Of a stretch of 34,886 bases of DNA, positions 17,101-25,021 are shown one piece after another. The DNA comes from Hydrogenophaga sp. (GTDB lineage: Bacteria > Pseudomonadota > Gammaproteobacteria > Burkholderiales > Burkholderiaceae_C): the NCBI GenBank assembly GCA_030653975.1, contig JAURYH010000074.1, positions 1-34,886 on the forward strand, read 5' to 3'. The translations under genes were made by a program, and so were the position numbers. The notes below the pieces were generated by a model. It saw only the letters and a list, made by a program, of their open reading frames with translations. It ran no database searches and had not been told where the DNA came from. The stretch's first letter is position 1; every line of letters begins with the position of its first letter.

Positions 17101-18332
17101 CCCAGCCGGCCACTGGCGTGCAGGCCAACATCCGCTTCCAGCGCATCGACGCCGACGCCTGGGAGCGTGTCTTCACCGCCACCACCGGCACCGACGTGCG
17201 CGCCAGCGTGCCGGCGCCCGGCGCCACCGACAGCGCCAGCCTGGGCTATCTGCCGTCAAGCCTGGCGGTGCGCGCCGGCCAGCTCATCGTCAGCGGGCGC
17301 AGCTTCACCAACGTGGTGGTCGGCGGCTCGCGCGAAGGCAACCAGTGGCGCGCCAACGTCGACGCCGAAGAACTCAACGGTTACGTCGAATACCGCCAGG
17401 CCGCCGGCAACACCGCCGGCAACATCTACGCGCGCCTGGCCCACCTCAACCTCGCGCCGGCCGCCGCCGCCGACGTCGAGCAGCTGCTGCAGCAGCCCAC
17501 CAGCATGCCCGCGCTGGACATCGCGATCGAAGACCTGGTGCTCTCCAACCGGCGGCTCTCGCGCGTGGAGATCGTGGCGCAGAACCGCGGCACCGCCGCG
17601 CGCACCCGCGAGTGGCAGCTCACCAAGCTCAACATCGACACCCCGGAAGCGCAGCTTTTCGCCACCGGCAGCTGGGCCGTGCCCGACAACAGCGCGGGTG
17701 CCGTGCGGCGCACCGCGCTCAACTTCAAGCTCGACATCCAGGACGCCGGCCTGCTGCTCACGCGCTTTGGCCGCCCCGGCGTCGTGCGCGGCGCCAAGGG
17801 CCAGATCAGCGGCCACATCGCCTGGGTCGGTTCGCCCATGACGCTGGACTACCCCAGCCTCACCGGCCAGCTCAACGCCGACGTGCAGAGCGGCCAGTTC
17901 CTCAAGGTCGAACCGGGCGCCGCCAAGCTGCTCGGCGTGCTCAGCCTGCAGGCGCTGCCGCGCCGCCTGGTGCTCGATTTCCGCGACGTGTTTTCCGAGG
18001 GCTTCGCCTTCGACTTCGTGCGCGGCGACGCCACCATCATCCAGGGCGTGGCCCGCACCAACAACCTGCAGATGAAGGGCATCAACGCCGCCGTGCTGAT
18101 GGAAGGCAGCGCCGACATCGCGCGCGAAAAGCAGGACCTCAAGGTCGTCGTCGTGCCCGAGATCAACGCCGGCACCGCGGCCCTCATCGCCACCGCCATC
18201 AACCCCGCCATCGGGCTGGGCACCTTTCTGGCCCAGTTCCTGCTGCGCCAACCGCTGCAAAGCGCCACCACCCAGCAGTTCCACATCACCGGCAGCTGGG
18301 CCGACCCCCAGGTGGACAAGGTAGGGAAGTAA
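14166..18332 (+). CDS. yhdP: YhdP family AsmA-like giant envelope protein
   Basis: This 1388-residue protein has one N-terminal membrane helix (about 22-44, TARLLLWMVLAAWGLFALTFGALHGW). A very long periplasmic part made of repeated beta strands follows. It ends with the conserved YhdP C-terminus: GQISGHIAWVGSPMTLDYPSLTGQLNADVQSGQFLKVEPGAAKLLGVLSLQALPRRL, DFRDVFSEGFAFDFVRGDATI and NPAIGLGTFLAQFLLRQPL. AsmA-like proteins are thought to form bridge-like channels moving phospholipid to the outer membrane. An in-frame GTG at 14160 is an alternative start. A CATAAT box at 14149-14154 would place the transcript start near 14161, so the mRNA may be almost leaderless. It diverges from glnE. Confidence 0.93.
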   Translation: MNQSPAPLASATRTPRTLSVTARLLLWMVLAAWGLFALTFGALHGWIVPRINDWRPELESWATRAVGVPVKVGAIRAQTAGSGDGASAGFLPSLVPAFELTDVRLFDPAGREALHLPSVQASVSVPSLWRLGFEQLVIVSPVLDVRRTAEGRIEVAGLDFSGPTPEDNAAADWFFAQSEFVIQNGVVRWTDDLRAQPPIILTDLDFVARNRARRHQFRLDATPSTEWGDRFSLRGRLREPLLDLVRGPSEQTPWHSWSGELYADFPKADVSRLRGYLDLSAWQVDVRSGQGAVRAWADVAKGRVTGVVTDLALQDVATRLGPKLPELTLAELQGRLSAQWSATGFEIASDNLRFRTQGGEDWPGGQLRLRHQAARGNSPASTSLNADRIELAALAAVATRLPLPEASRALLTSLQPAGRLEGFDASWQGVAPASAEAQASDAPAPAAWRPERYHAKGRVSGLALAAQARAAVNGQRPLPGRPGVQSLTADFEFNQDGGHARLQIADGSVNLPGVFEDVRVPLIRFEADARWRIQGERIDAWLDKVRLANADAEGTASAHWHTSDPATSPSDARFPGVLDLTARLTRGEATRVHRYLPLAVGPDALRYVRDAVKGGAVGPVDFRIRGDLWDIPFNQPGARGEFRITAQLKAVDFAYVPPFLQDEGDAAWPALKGVNGQLVLDRAALRLSRLDAGLEGAPGVRLSQAEVAIADLVRAPVLSVSASAQGPASEVLGFVRTSPVNFFTGRVLERATVNGPAQVQFKLQLPLEQIDRTTVQGSVQFSGNDLQLTPDAPLLGRTTGRLSFSENGFTVADAQARLYGGDLRFDGGMVPVPRGTPRIQFRGQGSASAQGLSDGGLGFVSRLFGRASGNASYTAELGFRAGVPELVVTSTLQGLAINLPAPLAKAAADSLPLRYENRVLSVLAGPSGEIARTDSLAVILGPPGQPLAELRYERDITTSEPRVLRGSMAAGLDAGETVTQPATGVQANIRFQRIDADAWERVFTATTGTDVRASVPAPGATDSASLGYLPSSLAVRAGQLIVSGRSFTNVVVGGSREGNQWRANVDAEELNGYVEYRQAAGNTAGNIYARLAHLNLAPAAAADVEQLLQQPTSMPALDIAIEDLVLSNRRLSRVEIVAQNRGTAARTREWQLTKLNIDTPEAQLFATGSWAVPDNSAGAVRRTALNFKLDIQDAGLLLTRFGRPGVVRGAKGQISGHIAWVGSPMTLDYPSLTGQLNADVQSGQFLKVEPGAAKLLGVLSLQALPRRLVLDFRDVFSEGFAFDFVRGDATIIQGVARTNNLQMKGINAAVLMEGSADIAREKQDLKVVVVPEINAGTAALIATAINPAIGLGTFLAQFLLRQPLQSATTQQFHITGSWADPQVDKVGK

Positions 18333-18377
18333 CCCCCCGCGCCGCCGGATTGTTCCCCCCCCGCGCCGCCTGCGGCG

Positions 18378-18436
18378 TCACCCCCTGGGGGGCAACGCGA
18401 GCGGCCCGGCAAAGCCGGTTCCGCCGCGTTCTGGAT
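18378..18436. repeat. GC-rich interspersed repeat, copy B
   Basis: The core CCCCCTGGGGGGC is followed by GCGGCCCGGCAAAGCCGG and TTCCGCCGCGTTCTGGA. This matches copy A (2698-2756) in order and spacing. It lies in the 175-base gap between yhdP and the nitrilase gene, just after a GCCGCCTGCGGC palindrome. It could end or attenuate yhdP transcription. Confidence 0.6.
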
Positions 18437-18507
18437 TGGGCACGTGCTCCGGGGGCGTTACTGCGGTACAAACAGATAAGTAGCTGGGTTCAAAAAAAGG
18501 AGTTCTC

Positions 18508-19314
18508 ATGAAAGTCGCCGCCATCCAGATGGTCTCGGGAATCAGTCTCGACGCCAACCTCAGCGCAGCGCGCGCCCTGCTCGACCAGGCCGCGCACTGC
18601 GGTGCCGAACTGGCCGTGTTGCCCGAGTACTTCTGCTTCATGGGCCAGAACGACGCCGACAAGCTGCTGCTCGCCGAGACCGCGGGCCTGGGCACGGTGC
18701 AGGACTTTCTGTCCGACACCGCGCGCGAACTCAAGCTCTGGATCGTCGGCGGCACCCTGCCCATGGCCACCGAAGACCCCACCCACGCCGCCAACGCCTC
18801 GCTGGTCTATTCGCCCAAGGGCGAATGCGTCAGCCGCTACGACAAGATCCACCTCTTCCGCTACGACAACGGCCGCGAGAGTTACGACGAAGCCAGCGTG
18901 CTGCGCGCGGGCGAAACGCCCACTGTCTTCGACTGTCCCTCGCGCCAGGGCCAGAGCTGGCGCGTCGGCATGAGCGTCTGCTACGACCTGCGCTTCGGCG
19001 AGCTCTACCGCATGCTCGCGGCCGACCTGCTGCTCGTGCCCGCCGCCTTCACCCACACCACCGGCCAGGCCCACTGGGAAGTGCTGCTGCGCGCGCGCGC
19101 CATCGAAAACCAGGCCTACGTCATCGCCAGCGCGCAGGGCGGCAACCACGAAAACGGCCGCCGCACCTGGGGCCACAGCATGGTCATCGATCCCTGGGGC
19201 CAGGTCATGGCGCTGCAGGCCGAAGGCCCGGGCGTCGTGCTCGCCGAACTCGACATGGCGCGCCTGCACAGCGTGCGCGAACAACTGCCCGCCCTCCAGC
19301 ACCGCAGACTCTGA
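18508..19314 (+). CDS. nitrilase-superfamily amidase (Nit1/deaminated glutathione amidase type)
   Basis: This 268-residue cytosolic hydrolase carries the Glu-Lys-Cys triad of the superfamily: Glu40 in LPEYF, Lys113 in YDKIHLF and Cys158 in SVCYDLRF. The sequence around the triad and the final HSMVIDPWGQVMA match the Nit1/YbeM branch. That branch hydrolyses deaminated glutathione in metabolite repair; substrate assignment is by family. AGGAG lies 6 bases before the ATG. Its TGA overlaps the ATG of the sensor kinase gene (TGATG), so the amidase and the two-component system are translationally coupled. Confidence 0.93.
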   Translation: MKVAAIQMVSGISLDANLSAARALLDQAAHCGAELAVLPEYFCFMGQNDADKLLLAETAGLGTVQDFLSDTARELKLWIVGGTLPMATEDPTHAANASLVYSPKGECVSRYDKIHLFRYDNGRESYDEASVLRAGETPTVFDCPSRQGQSWRVGMSVCYDLRFGELYRMLAADLLLVPAAFTHTTGQAHWEVLLRARAIENQAYVIASAQGGNHENGRRTWGHSMVIDPWGQVMALQAEGPGVVLAELDMARLHSVREQLPALQHRRL

Positions 19315-21401
19315 TGCTCGCGGCCGCTCCCGGCGACCCACCGCGCGGCAGCCTGCGCCCGCGCCGGCGGCTGCTGTGGGGCGCGCTGCTGCTGCTGGTG
19401 CTGGCCCTGCTGGGCGTGCTGGTCTTTCTGGCGGCCGAATACGAAGAGGTGCGTGACCAGACCGCGCTCGAAGCCGACGCCGAAGCCCTCGCCAGCGACC
19501 TCCGCAGCGCCCTGGTGCGCAACGTGCAGACCCTGCAGTCGCTCTACAGCATCGCGGCCAGCCCCGGCGCCTGGTCCGCGCCGGCCGGCGAGGTGCTCGC
19601 CGAACACCGCGAGATGGTGCGCCTGGAGTGGCGCGACAACGACCGCGCGCTCATCGCCCACCGCGACACGCCTTACCTCGCCGACCTCTTCAGCTACCTC
19701 GACCGTTCGCAGGCCCTGCCCGACATGCGCCAGGCCTGCGACAACGCGCAGCGCAGTTCCGGCCCCTCGTATTCCCCGAGCTACTTCTGGCCCATGAACG
19801 GCGGCCTCGGCCTGGAGCTCATGGACATGTGCCTGCCCGTCGTGCGCAACGGCAAGCCCGCGGGCTTCCTCGTCGCCACCTACTCGCTGCCCGGCCTGCT
19901 CGCCGAGCTGGGCAACAAGAACCTGCTGCGCGGGCGTGGCCTGGCCTTCACCGACACCGACGGCACCCGCCTCGCGCTCTACAGCAGCGTCTCCGGCAAC
20001 CGCCGCACCCAGATCGCGCGCGCCCTGCTCGACCTGCCCGGCCACACCATGCTGCTGCGCCTGGAGAGCCCGCGCCTGGGCCCCGGCATGGCCTTCGGAC
20101 TGCTGCCCAACGTGCTCACCGCCGTCGTCGGGGCGCTCTCGCTGGCCCTGCTCGCCGTGTTGGGCCTGCTCGGGCGCGACATGCGCCTGCGCCAGCGCGC
20201 CGAACACGAACTCGGCGACGCCCTGGCCTTCCGCAAGGCGATGGAAAACTCCCTCGTCACCGGCCTGCGCGCGCGCGACATGAACGGTCGCATCACCTAC
20301 GTCAACCCCGCCTTCTGCGAGATGGTCGGCCTGAGCGCCGAACAGCTGCTGGGCACCGGCCTGCCCGCGCCCTGGTGGCCGCCCGAGCTGGTCGACGAAT
20401 ACCAGCAGCGCCAGGCCGTGCGCCTGGCCGGCCAGATCCTGCCGCGCGAGGGCTACGAATCCGTGTTCCAGCGCAGCGACGGCACGCGCTTCCCGGTGCT
20501 CATCATCGAAGCCCCGCTGATCGACGCCCAGGGCACCCAGACCGGCTTCATGAGCGCCATCCTCGACCTGAGCGAACAGCGCCGCATCGAAGACCTCAAC
20601 CGCGCCTCGCAGGAACGCCTGCAGGCCACCGCCCGCCTCGCCACCGTGGGCGAAATGGCCTCCCTGCTCAGCCACGAACTCAACCAGCCGCTCGCGGCCA
20701 TCGCCAGCTACGCCAGCGGCACGCTCAACCTGCTTGACGAACCGCCCGGCGCCAGCGGACCCGCCCTGCCGCCGGGCGAGTTGCGCCAGGCCATGCAGCG
20801 CATCGGCGAACAGGCCGAGCGCGCCGGGCGCGTCATCAAGAGCGTGGCCGACTTCGTGCGCCGGCGCGAACAGGTGCGCGAAGCCATCGCCCCCGCCAGC
20901 CTGATCGACGCCATCCTGCCCCTGCTCGACCTGCAGGCCAAGAAACAGGGCATCCGCGTGCAGACCCAGATCGCCCCCGGCTGCCCGCCCGTGCTGTGCG
21001 ACCGCACCATGATCGAGCAGGTGCTGCTCAACCTCGCGCGCAACGGCGTGCAGGCCATGCCCCCCGACGATCCCTCGTCCGCCTCCGGCCTGCGCGTGCT
21101 CACCCTCTCGGTCAGCCGCACGCGCCTGCACGCCAGCGACGACGACACCCCCGCCACACCGCCGCGCAGGGGCTGGGTCGAATTCGCCGTCACCGACCAC
21201 GGCCACGGCCTGAGCGACGAAGTGCGCAGCCAGCTCTTCACCCCCTTCTTCACCACCAAGGCCGAAGGCATGGGCCTGGGCCTGAGCCTGTGCCGCACCG
21301 TCATCGAGCAGCACGGCGGCGCGCTCACCCACGAGCCGGCGCTGCCCCGCGGCACGGTGTTCCGGTTCACGCTGCCGGCTGCTTCTATCATTGCCCCATG
21401 A
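19314..21401 (+). CDS. PAS-domain sensor histidine kinase, DctS-like
   Basis: This 695-residue inner-membrane kinase has membrane helices at about 19-41 and 258-288 around a periplasmic sensing domain. A PAS domain (about 304-420, with GRITYVNPAFCEMVGLS) and the HisKA helix with His454 in SHELNQPLAAI follow. The ATPase domain has LLNLARNGVQAM (571-582), DHGHGL (628-633) and GMGLGLSL (652-659). Layout and partner fit DctS-type kinases that sense C4-dicarboxylates, but no dicarboxylate transporter is nearby, so the signal is uncertain. The ATG overlaps the amidase stop, and its TGA overlaps the regulator ATG (ATGA). Confidence 0.93.
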   Translation: MLAAAPGDPPRGSLRPRRRLLWGALLLLVLALLGVLVFLAAEYEEVRDQTALEADAEALASDLRSALVRNVQTLQSLYSIAASPGAWSAPAGEVLAEHREMVRLEWRDNDRALIAHRDTPYLADLFSYLDRSQALPDMRQACDNAQRSSGPSYSPSYFWPMNGGLGLELMDMCLPVVRNGKPAGFLVATYSLPGLLAELGNKNLLRGRGLAFTDTDGTRLALYSSVSGNRRTQIARALLDLPGHTMLLRLESPRLGPGMAFGLLPNVLTAVVGALSLALLAVLGLLGRDMRLRQRAEHELGDALAFRKAMENSLVTGLRARDMNGRITYVNPAFCEMVGLSAEQLLGTGLPAPWWPPELVDEYQQRQAVRLAGQILPREGYESVFQRSDGTRFPVLIIEAPLIDAQGTQTGFMSAILDLSEQRRIEDLNRASQERLQATARLATVGEMASLLSHELNQPLAAIASYASGTLNLLDEPPGASGPALPPGELRQAMQRIGEQAERAGRVIKSVADFVRRREQVREAIAPASLIDAILPLLDLQAKKQGIRVQTQIAPGCPPVLCDRTMIEQVLLNLARNGVQAMPPDDPSSASGLRVLTLSVSRTRLHASDDDTPATPPRRGWVEFAVTDHGHGLSDEVRSQLFTPFFTTKAEGMGLGLSLCRTVIEQHGGALTHEPALPRGTVFRFTLPAASIIAP

Positions 21402-22027
21402 CCCAGCACCCCGACGCCCGGATCTTTCTCGTCGATGACGACGCGGGCGTGCGCGATGCGCTGGCCTGGCTGCTGCGCACGCGCCGCCTGCTCAGCGAAG
21501 GCTTCGACAGCGCCGACGCCTTCCTGGCCGAGATCGCGCGCTGGCAAGCCGAACCCCGCTCACCCTGCTGCCTGCTGCTCGACGTGCGCATGCCCGGCAC
21601 CAGCGGCCTCGCGCTGTTCGAACACCTGCTCACCCTGCCCTGGCAGGCCGTCATGCCGGTGATCTTTCTTTCGGGCCATGCCGACGTGCCCACCGCCGTC
21701 GACGCCGTCAAGCGCGGGGCCTTCGACTTCTGCGAAAAACCGTTCTCCGACAACGCCCTGGTCGATCGCGTCGAGCAGGCGCTCAACCAGTCCGCCCAGG
21801 TGCTGGCCGCGCGCAGCGCGCAGCGTGAAGTACAGCAGCGGCTGAACTCGCTCACCGAGCGCGAGCGCGACGTCATGAACCTCGTCATCGCCGGCCTGCC
21901 CAACAAGCTCGTCGCCGACCAGCTCAACATCAGCGTGCGCACGGTCGAAGTGCACCGCTCGCGCGTGTTCGACAAGATGGGGGTGAAATCGGCGGTGGAG
22001 CTGGCCAACGCCCTGCGGCAGGCGTGA
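21398..22027 (+). CDS. FixJ/DctR-type response regulator
   Basis: This 209-residue DNA-binding regulator has a receiver domain with acidic residues 13-15, phosphoacceptor Asp62 in LLDVRMPG, Ser92 in FLSGHAD and Lys114 in CEKPF. The LuxR/FixJ-type helix-turn-helix (about 151-205) has LTERERDVMNLVIAGLPNK and ISVRTVEVHRSRVFDKMGVKS. It is the partner of the overlapping kinase gene. FixJ-like regulators of this type include DctR of C4-dicarboxylate control; the target here cannot be read. Confidence 0.94.
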   Translation: MTQHPDARIFLVDDDAGVRDALAWLLRTRRLLSEGFDSADAFLAEIARWQAEPRSPCCLLLDVRMPGTSGLALFEHLLTLPWQAVMPVIFLSGHADVPTAVDAVKRGAFDFCEKPFSDNALVDRVEQALNQSAQVLAARSAQREVQQRLNSLTERERDVMNLVIAGLPNKLVADQLNISVRTVEVHRSRVFDKMGVKSAVELANALRQA

Positions 22028-22051
22028 GCGCCCGGCCCGCGCCACGGCGCC

Positions 22052-22198
22052 TCAAGGCTTGGGCGAACCGTCCTGGTCGCGCTCGCGCTGCACATCCTCG
22101 GGCAGCTCGCCCTTCTTGCGCCCGGAAAACATGGTCCACCACACGATGAACACCAGCAACACCAGCGCGCCCAGCGCTTCAAGCAACAGCAAAGTCAT
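22052..22198 (-). CDS. small single-pass membrane protein
   Basis: This 48-residue protein starts MTLLLLEALGALVLLVFIVWWTMFSG, a single membrane helix. A charged tail KKGELPEDVQRERDQDGSPKP follows. The sharp change from hydrophobic helix to charged tail and the clean start support a real gene. I recall similar small proteins in related bacteria but no function. Its ATG (22198-22196) shares two bases with the mltA ATG on the other strand. It converges on the response regulator with a 24-base gap. Confidence 0.65.
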   Translation of the reverse strand: MTLLLLEALGALVLLVFIVWWTMFSGRKKGELPEDVQRERDQDGSPKP

Positions 22199-23354
22199 GG
22201 CAAGTCGGTTCGGTGGGGGTCGTGGGTGGATAGGGTGGCTGGCGGCCTGCATTGTAGGCAGCCTGCTCGCGGCCTGCGCGTCCGGCCCCATGCCCCCGCG
22301 CGCGCCGGCGGACGCCCCCGACGTGGTTGACAGCGGCCCGCTGCCGCCAGCCCTGCAGCGCGGCAAGAGCCTCTGGACCCCCGTGCGCTGGAGCGAACTG
22401 CCCGGCTGGGGACAAGACAGCCTGCACGAAGCCTGGAACGCCTGGCTGCGCGGCTGCGAACGGCCCGTCGCCGGGCATGCCGCGCTCTGCAACGAAGCGC
22501 GCCCGCTCGCCATCGCCACACCCGCCGAGCAGCGCGCCTGGGTCGAGCGCCGCTTCCAGCCCTACCGCGTCATGGAGCGCGACGGCAGCCTGCCCCAGGG
22601 CCTGCTCACCGGCTACTACGAACCCATCCTCGGCGCCCGCCGCCAGCCCAGCGCCAGCCACCGCACGCCGCTCTACGCGCTGCCGGCCGGTTTTCGCCCC
22701 GGTCAGCCCTGGTACAGCCGCAAGGACATCGACACCCTGCCCGCCGCCCAGGCCGCGCTGCAGGGCAAGGCCATCGCCTGGCTCGCCGACCCCATCGACG
22801 CGCTCATCCTGCAGATCCAGGGCTCCGGCCGGCTCGACATCACCGAGCCCGACGGCCGCCAGCGCCAGGTGCGCGTCGCCTTCGCCGCCCACAACGGCCA
22901 TCCTTACCAGAGCGTCGGCCGCTGGCTGCTCGACCAGGGCGCCATCCGCGAAGCCTCCTGGGAAGCCATCAAGACCTGGGCCGAGCAGAACCCGCGCCGC
23001 GTCAACGAAATGCTCTGGAGCAACCCGCGCACCGTCTTCTTCCGCGAAGAAGCCCTGAACGAACTCGACGCCCGCTTCGGCCCGCGCGGTGCCCAGGGCG
23101 TGCCGCTCACGCCCGGGCGCTCCATCGCCGTCGATCCCCAAAGCATCCCCTACGGCACCCCCGTCTGGCTCGCCACGCAGGGCAGCGCGCTCAACCAGCA
23201 GAAACTCGTGCTCGCGCAGGACACCGGCGGCGCCATCGTCGGCGCCGTGCGCGCCGACCTCTTCACCGGCTGGGGCGGCTGGACCGACCCCGCCTACCAG
23301 CTCGCCGGCCGGCTCAAGCAGCCGCTGCAGATGTGGGTGCTGTGGCCGCGGTGA
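22197..23354 (+). CDS. mltA: membrane-bound lytic murein transglycosylase A
   Basis: This 385-residue outer-membrane lipoprotein cleaves peptidoglycan glycan strands, forming 1,6-anhydro ends. The signal MASRFGGGRGWIGWLAACIV ends in the lipobox LAAC with Cys27. The MltA domain shows GLLTGYYEPILGARRQ and ILQIQGSGRL. The 3D (double-psi barrel) domain shows GRSIAVDPQSIPYGTPVWL and LAQDTGGAIVGAVRADLFTGWG, where the catalytic Asp region lies. The start at 22197 is set by the signal peptide; an upstream in-frame ATG near 22131 would run through the opposite gene. It ends 2 bases before the convergent hydrolase stop. Confidence 0.95.
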   Translation: MASRFGGGRGWIGWLAACIVGSLLAACASGPMPPRAPADAPDVVDSGPLPPALQRGKSLWTPVRWSELPGWGQDSLHEAWNAWLRGCERPVAGHAALCNEARPLAIATPAEQRAWVERRFQPYRVMERDGSLPQGLLTGYYEPILGARRQPSASHRTPLYALPAGFRPGQPWYSRKDIDTLPAAQAALQGKAIAWLADPIDALILQIQGSGRLDITEPDGRQRQVRVAFAAHNGHPYQSVGRWLLDQGAIREASWEAIKTWAEQNPRRVNEMLWSNPRTVFFREEALNELDARFGPRGAQGVPLTPGRSIAVDPQSIPYGTPVWLATQGSALNQQKLVLAQDTGGAIVGAVRADLFTGWGGWTDPAYQLAGRLKQPLQMWVLWPR

Positions 23355-23356
23355 AG

Positions 23357-24355
23357 CTACTCGGCTTCTGCTGCCACCTTGCGCGCGATCTCCTGTTCAC
23401 CCAGTCCCATCCGGTGCCAGCGGATGACACGCTGAGCCAAACGCGCGTGGTTGTGGTGCTGTTTGCCGCCGCCGGTGGCGCCATCCAGCAGCACGACGGG
23501 CAGCTTGCCCTGTGCGGCGGCGTTCACGAAGGCGAGCACCGACGCGTAGGGAATCCGCTGGTCATCGCGGTTGGCGATCAGGTACACCTTGCGACGGGCA
23601 TCGGGTCGTGCGTCGGCAATGTGGTCCATCGGGTCATAGACATTTCGCCAGTCCTGTCCCGTGCTGATGTCGGAGGCCGGGTTGGATCGGAGGTGGGCGG
23701 CGCGAACCCTCACGGCGGCGGGTGCGCCGGAGGCCACCACGGCATCGATGTCGGTCCGTCCCGACACCACCATCGCCAGGGCCAGGTATGCGCCACCACT
23801 CTGACCGGCCAGGCTGATCCGGTCAAAGCCATAGCGCGCCTTGATCCGGTCGATGGTCGCCGATACCACCGCGACCTCTTCGTGGGTGCGGCGTTCGTAC
23901 CGGTGGTTGAGCACCGTGCTGCCGTACACCCCCGGCCGTGCCAGGCTGATCGTGGGCATGCCCGAGCGCTGCTCGATGCGTTGGGCCTGCGCCATCTGCT
24001 GGCGCCAGCTGCCATCGGCCAGGCCGCCGGGTTCCACGCGGTCACCGTGGAAGAAAAAGAGAACCGGTTGACCGGGGGCGACCTGCGGGCTCGGAAAGTA
24101 GCGAATGCAACCGTCCACCCTCCTTGGCGGCTGCCCGGGCTTGCTCACGGTCAGCGCCACCCAGACCGCATGCCGCGTGGCCTCGCACTGCGCCCGGGTC
24201 AGCCGAAGCGGTCCCCGCGCGATATCCCGGTGGGACGCATCGAACCGTTCATCGAGCGCGTCCAGCGCCTGGTCGCCGGCGTGCCCCGTCATCGCCAGCG
24301 TGGTCGTGCACGCCGCCATCCACAGCGTCGCGATGCCGGACCGACGAGGCAACAT
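23357..24355 (-). CDS. secreted alpha/beta hydrolase
   Basis: This 332-residue protein has an N-terminal signal (MLPRRSGIATLWMAACTTTLAMTGHAG) and an alpha/beta hydrolase core. FFHGD (101-105) is the oxyanion region, Ser186 in GQSGG is the nucleophile elbow, and a late IANRDDQRIP segment and the HHNHAR motif are candidates for the acid and His. The substrate is unknown; esterase or peptidase are both possible. ATG 24355 shares its A with the TGA of the DUF1643 gene (TGATG), so the two are coupled. An earlier in-frame start at 24391 would put extra residues before the signal. Confidence 0.8.
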   Translation of the reverse strand: MLPRRSGIATLWMAACTTTLAMTGHAGDQALDALDERFDASHRDIARGPLRLTRAQCEATRHAVWVALTVSKPGQPPRRVDGCIRYFPSPQVAPGQPVLFFFHGDRVEPGGLADGSWRQQMAQAQRIEQRSGMPTISLARPGVYGSTVLNHRYERRTHEEVAVVSATIDRIKARYGFDRISLAGQSGGAYLALAMVVSGRTDIDAVVASGAPAAVRVRAAHLRSNPASDISTGQDWRNVYDPMDHIADARPDARRKVYLIANRDDQRIPYASVLAFVNAAAQGKLPVVLLDGATGGGKQHHNHARLAQRVIRWHRMGLGEQEIARKVAAEAE

Positions 24356-24909
24356 CACCAGACCTGGAGCGCAGCGGTCTTGGGCACGCACTTGATGCCC
24401 TTGGCCATCGGATGCATGGGATAGCCCGTCGCCGTCTTCTCCACGCAGTACAGCGCGCTGCAGTCGGGCAGGGCAGACCGGATCGTGCCCAGGACCTGCT
24501 CAAACCACTCGGGGCATTTTCTCGCCAGCGCACCCCAGGCGATCAGCACCGCACCCGATCGCCGGACTTCGGCCGCGATGACCTCCAGATTCTGCTGGAG
24601 CATTCGGGCGTCCTTCTTGCGGCCCGTGGTGGCGTGTCGGGTCATCTCGATCGCGTCACCCAGGTACCGGCTGCACAGGGGAATGCCGTGGACCACCACG
24701 ATGCCCCCAAAGCCGTTGTGCGAGGCGATGGCGCACAGCTGCAGGATGGTGGGGTCGTCCGTTTCGTGGTCGGCCGTTGGCGGGTTGAACATCACCACCA
24801 GCAGCCTGGGCCGGCCATCCCAAGTTCGAGAAAACGACCAGAGGTACTGTCCACATGGGGAGACGCTTGCCGATCGGACCCTGGTTGATTGCGTGTGCAT
24901 CACATCCAT
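24355..24909 (-). CDS. DUF1643 family protein
   Basis: This 184-residue protein carries the DUF1643 pattern: YLWSFSRTWDGRPRLLVVMFNPPTADHETDDPTI near the N-terminus, then GFGGIVVVHGIPLCS, VLIAWGALAR, and a C-terminal HPMAKGI segment. The family is scattered among bacteria and phages, and its biochemical role is not known to me. It is the first gene of a two-gene cassette with the secreted hydrolase. A downstream ATG at 24900 is an alternative start, and no clear Shine-Dalgarno site favours either. Confidence 0.82.
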   Translation of the reverse strand: MDVMHTQSTRVRSASVSPCGQYLWSFSRTWDGRPRLLVVMFNPPTADHETDDPTILQLCAIASHNGFGGIVVVHGIPLCSRYLGDAIEMTRHATTGRKKDARMLQQNLEVIAAEVRRSGAVLIAWGALARKCPEWFEQVLGTIRSALPDCSALYCVEKTATGYPMHPMAKGIKCVPKTAALQVW

Positions 24910-25021
24910 CGATACCGAAGCACCGGTCCGATGGTTTCACTTTTTGAACCGTTGTATTCAAGGCAAAGGGTCCGGCAGTTCTTTCATGGCCCTGTCTGCC
25001 GTGCGTGGTAGCTATGAGCCA

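Noticed and set aside
19116..21332. 738-residue minus-strand frame opposite the sensor kinase
   Set aside because: All kinase motifs are on the plus strand and this frame has low-complexity shadow composition.
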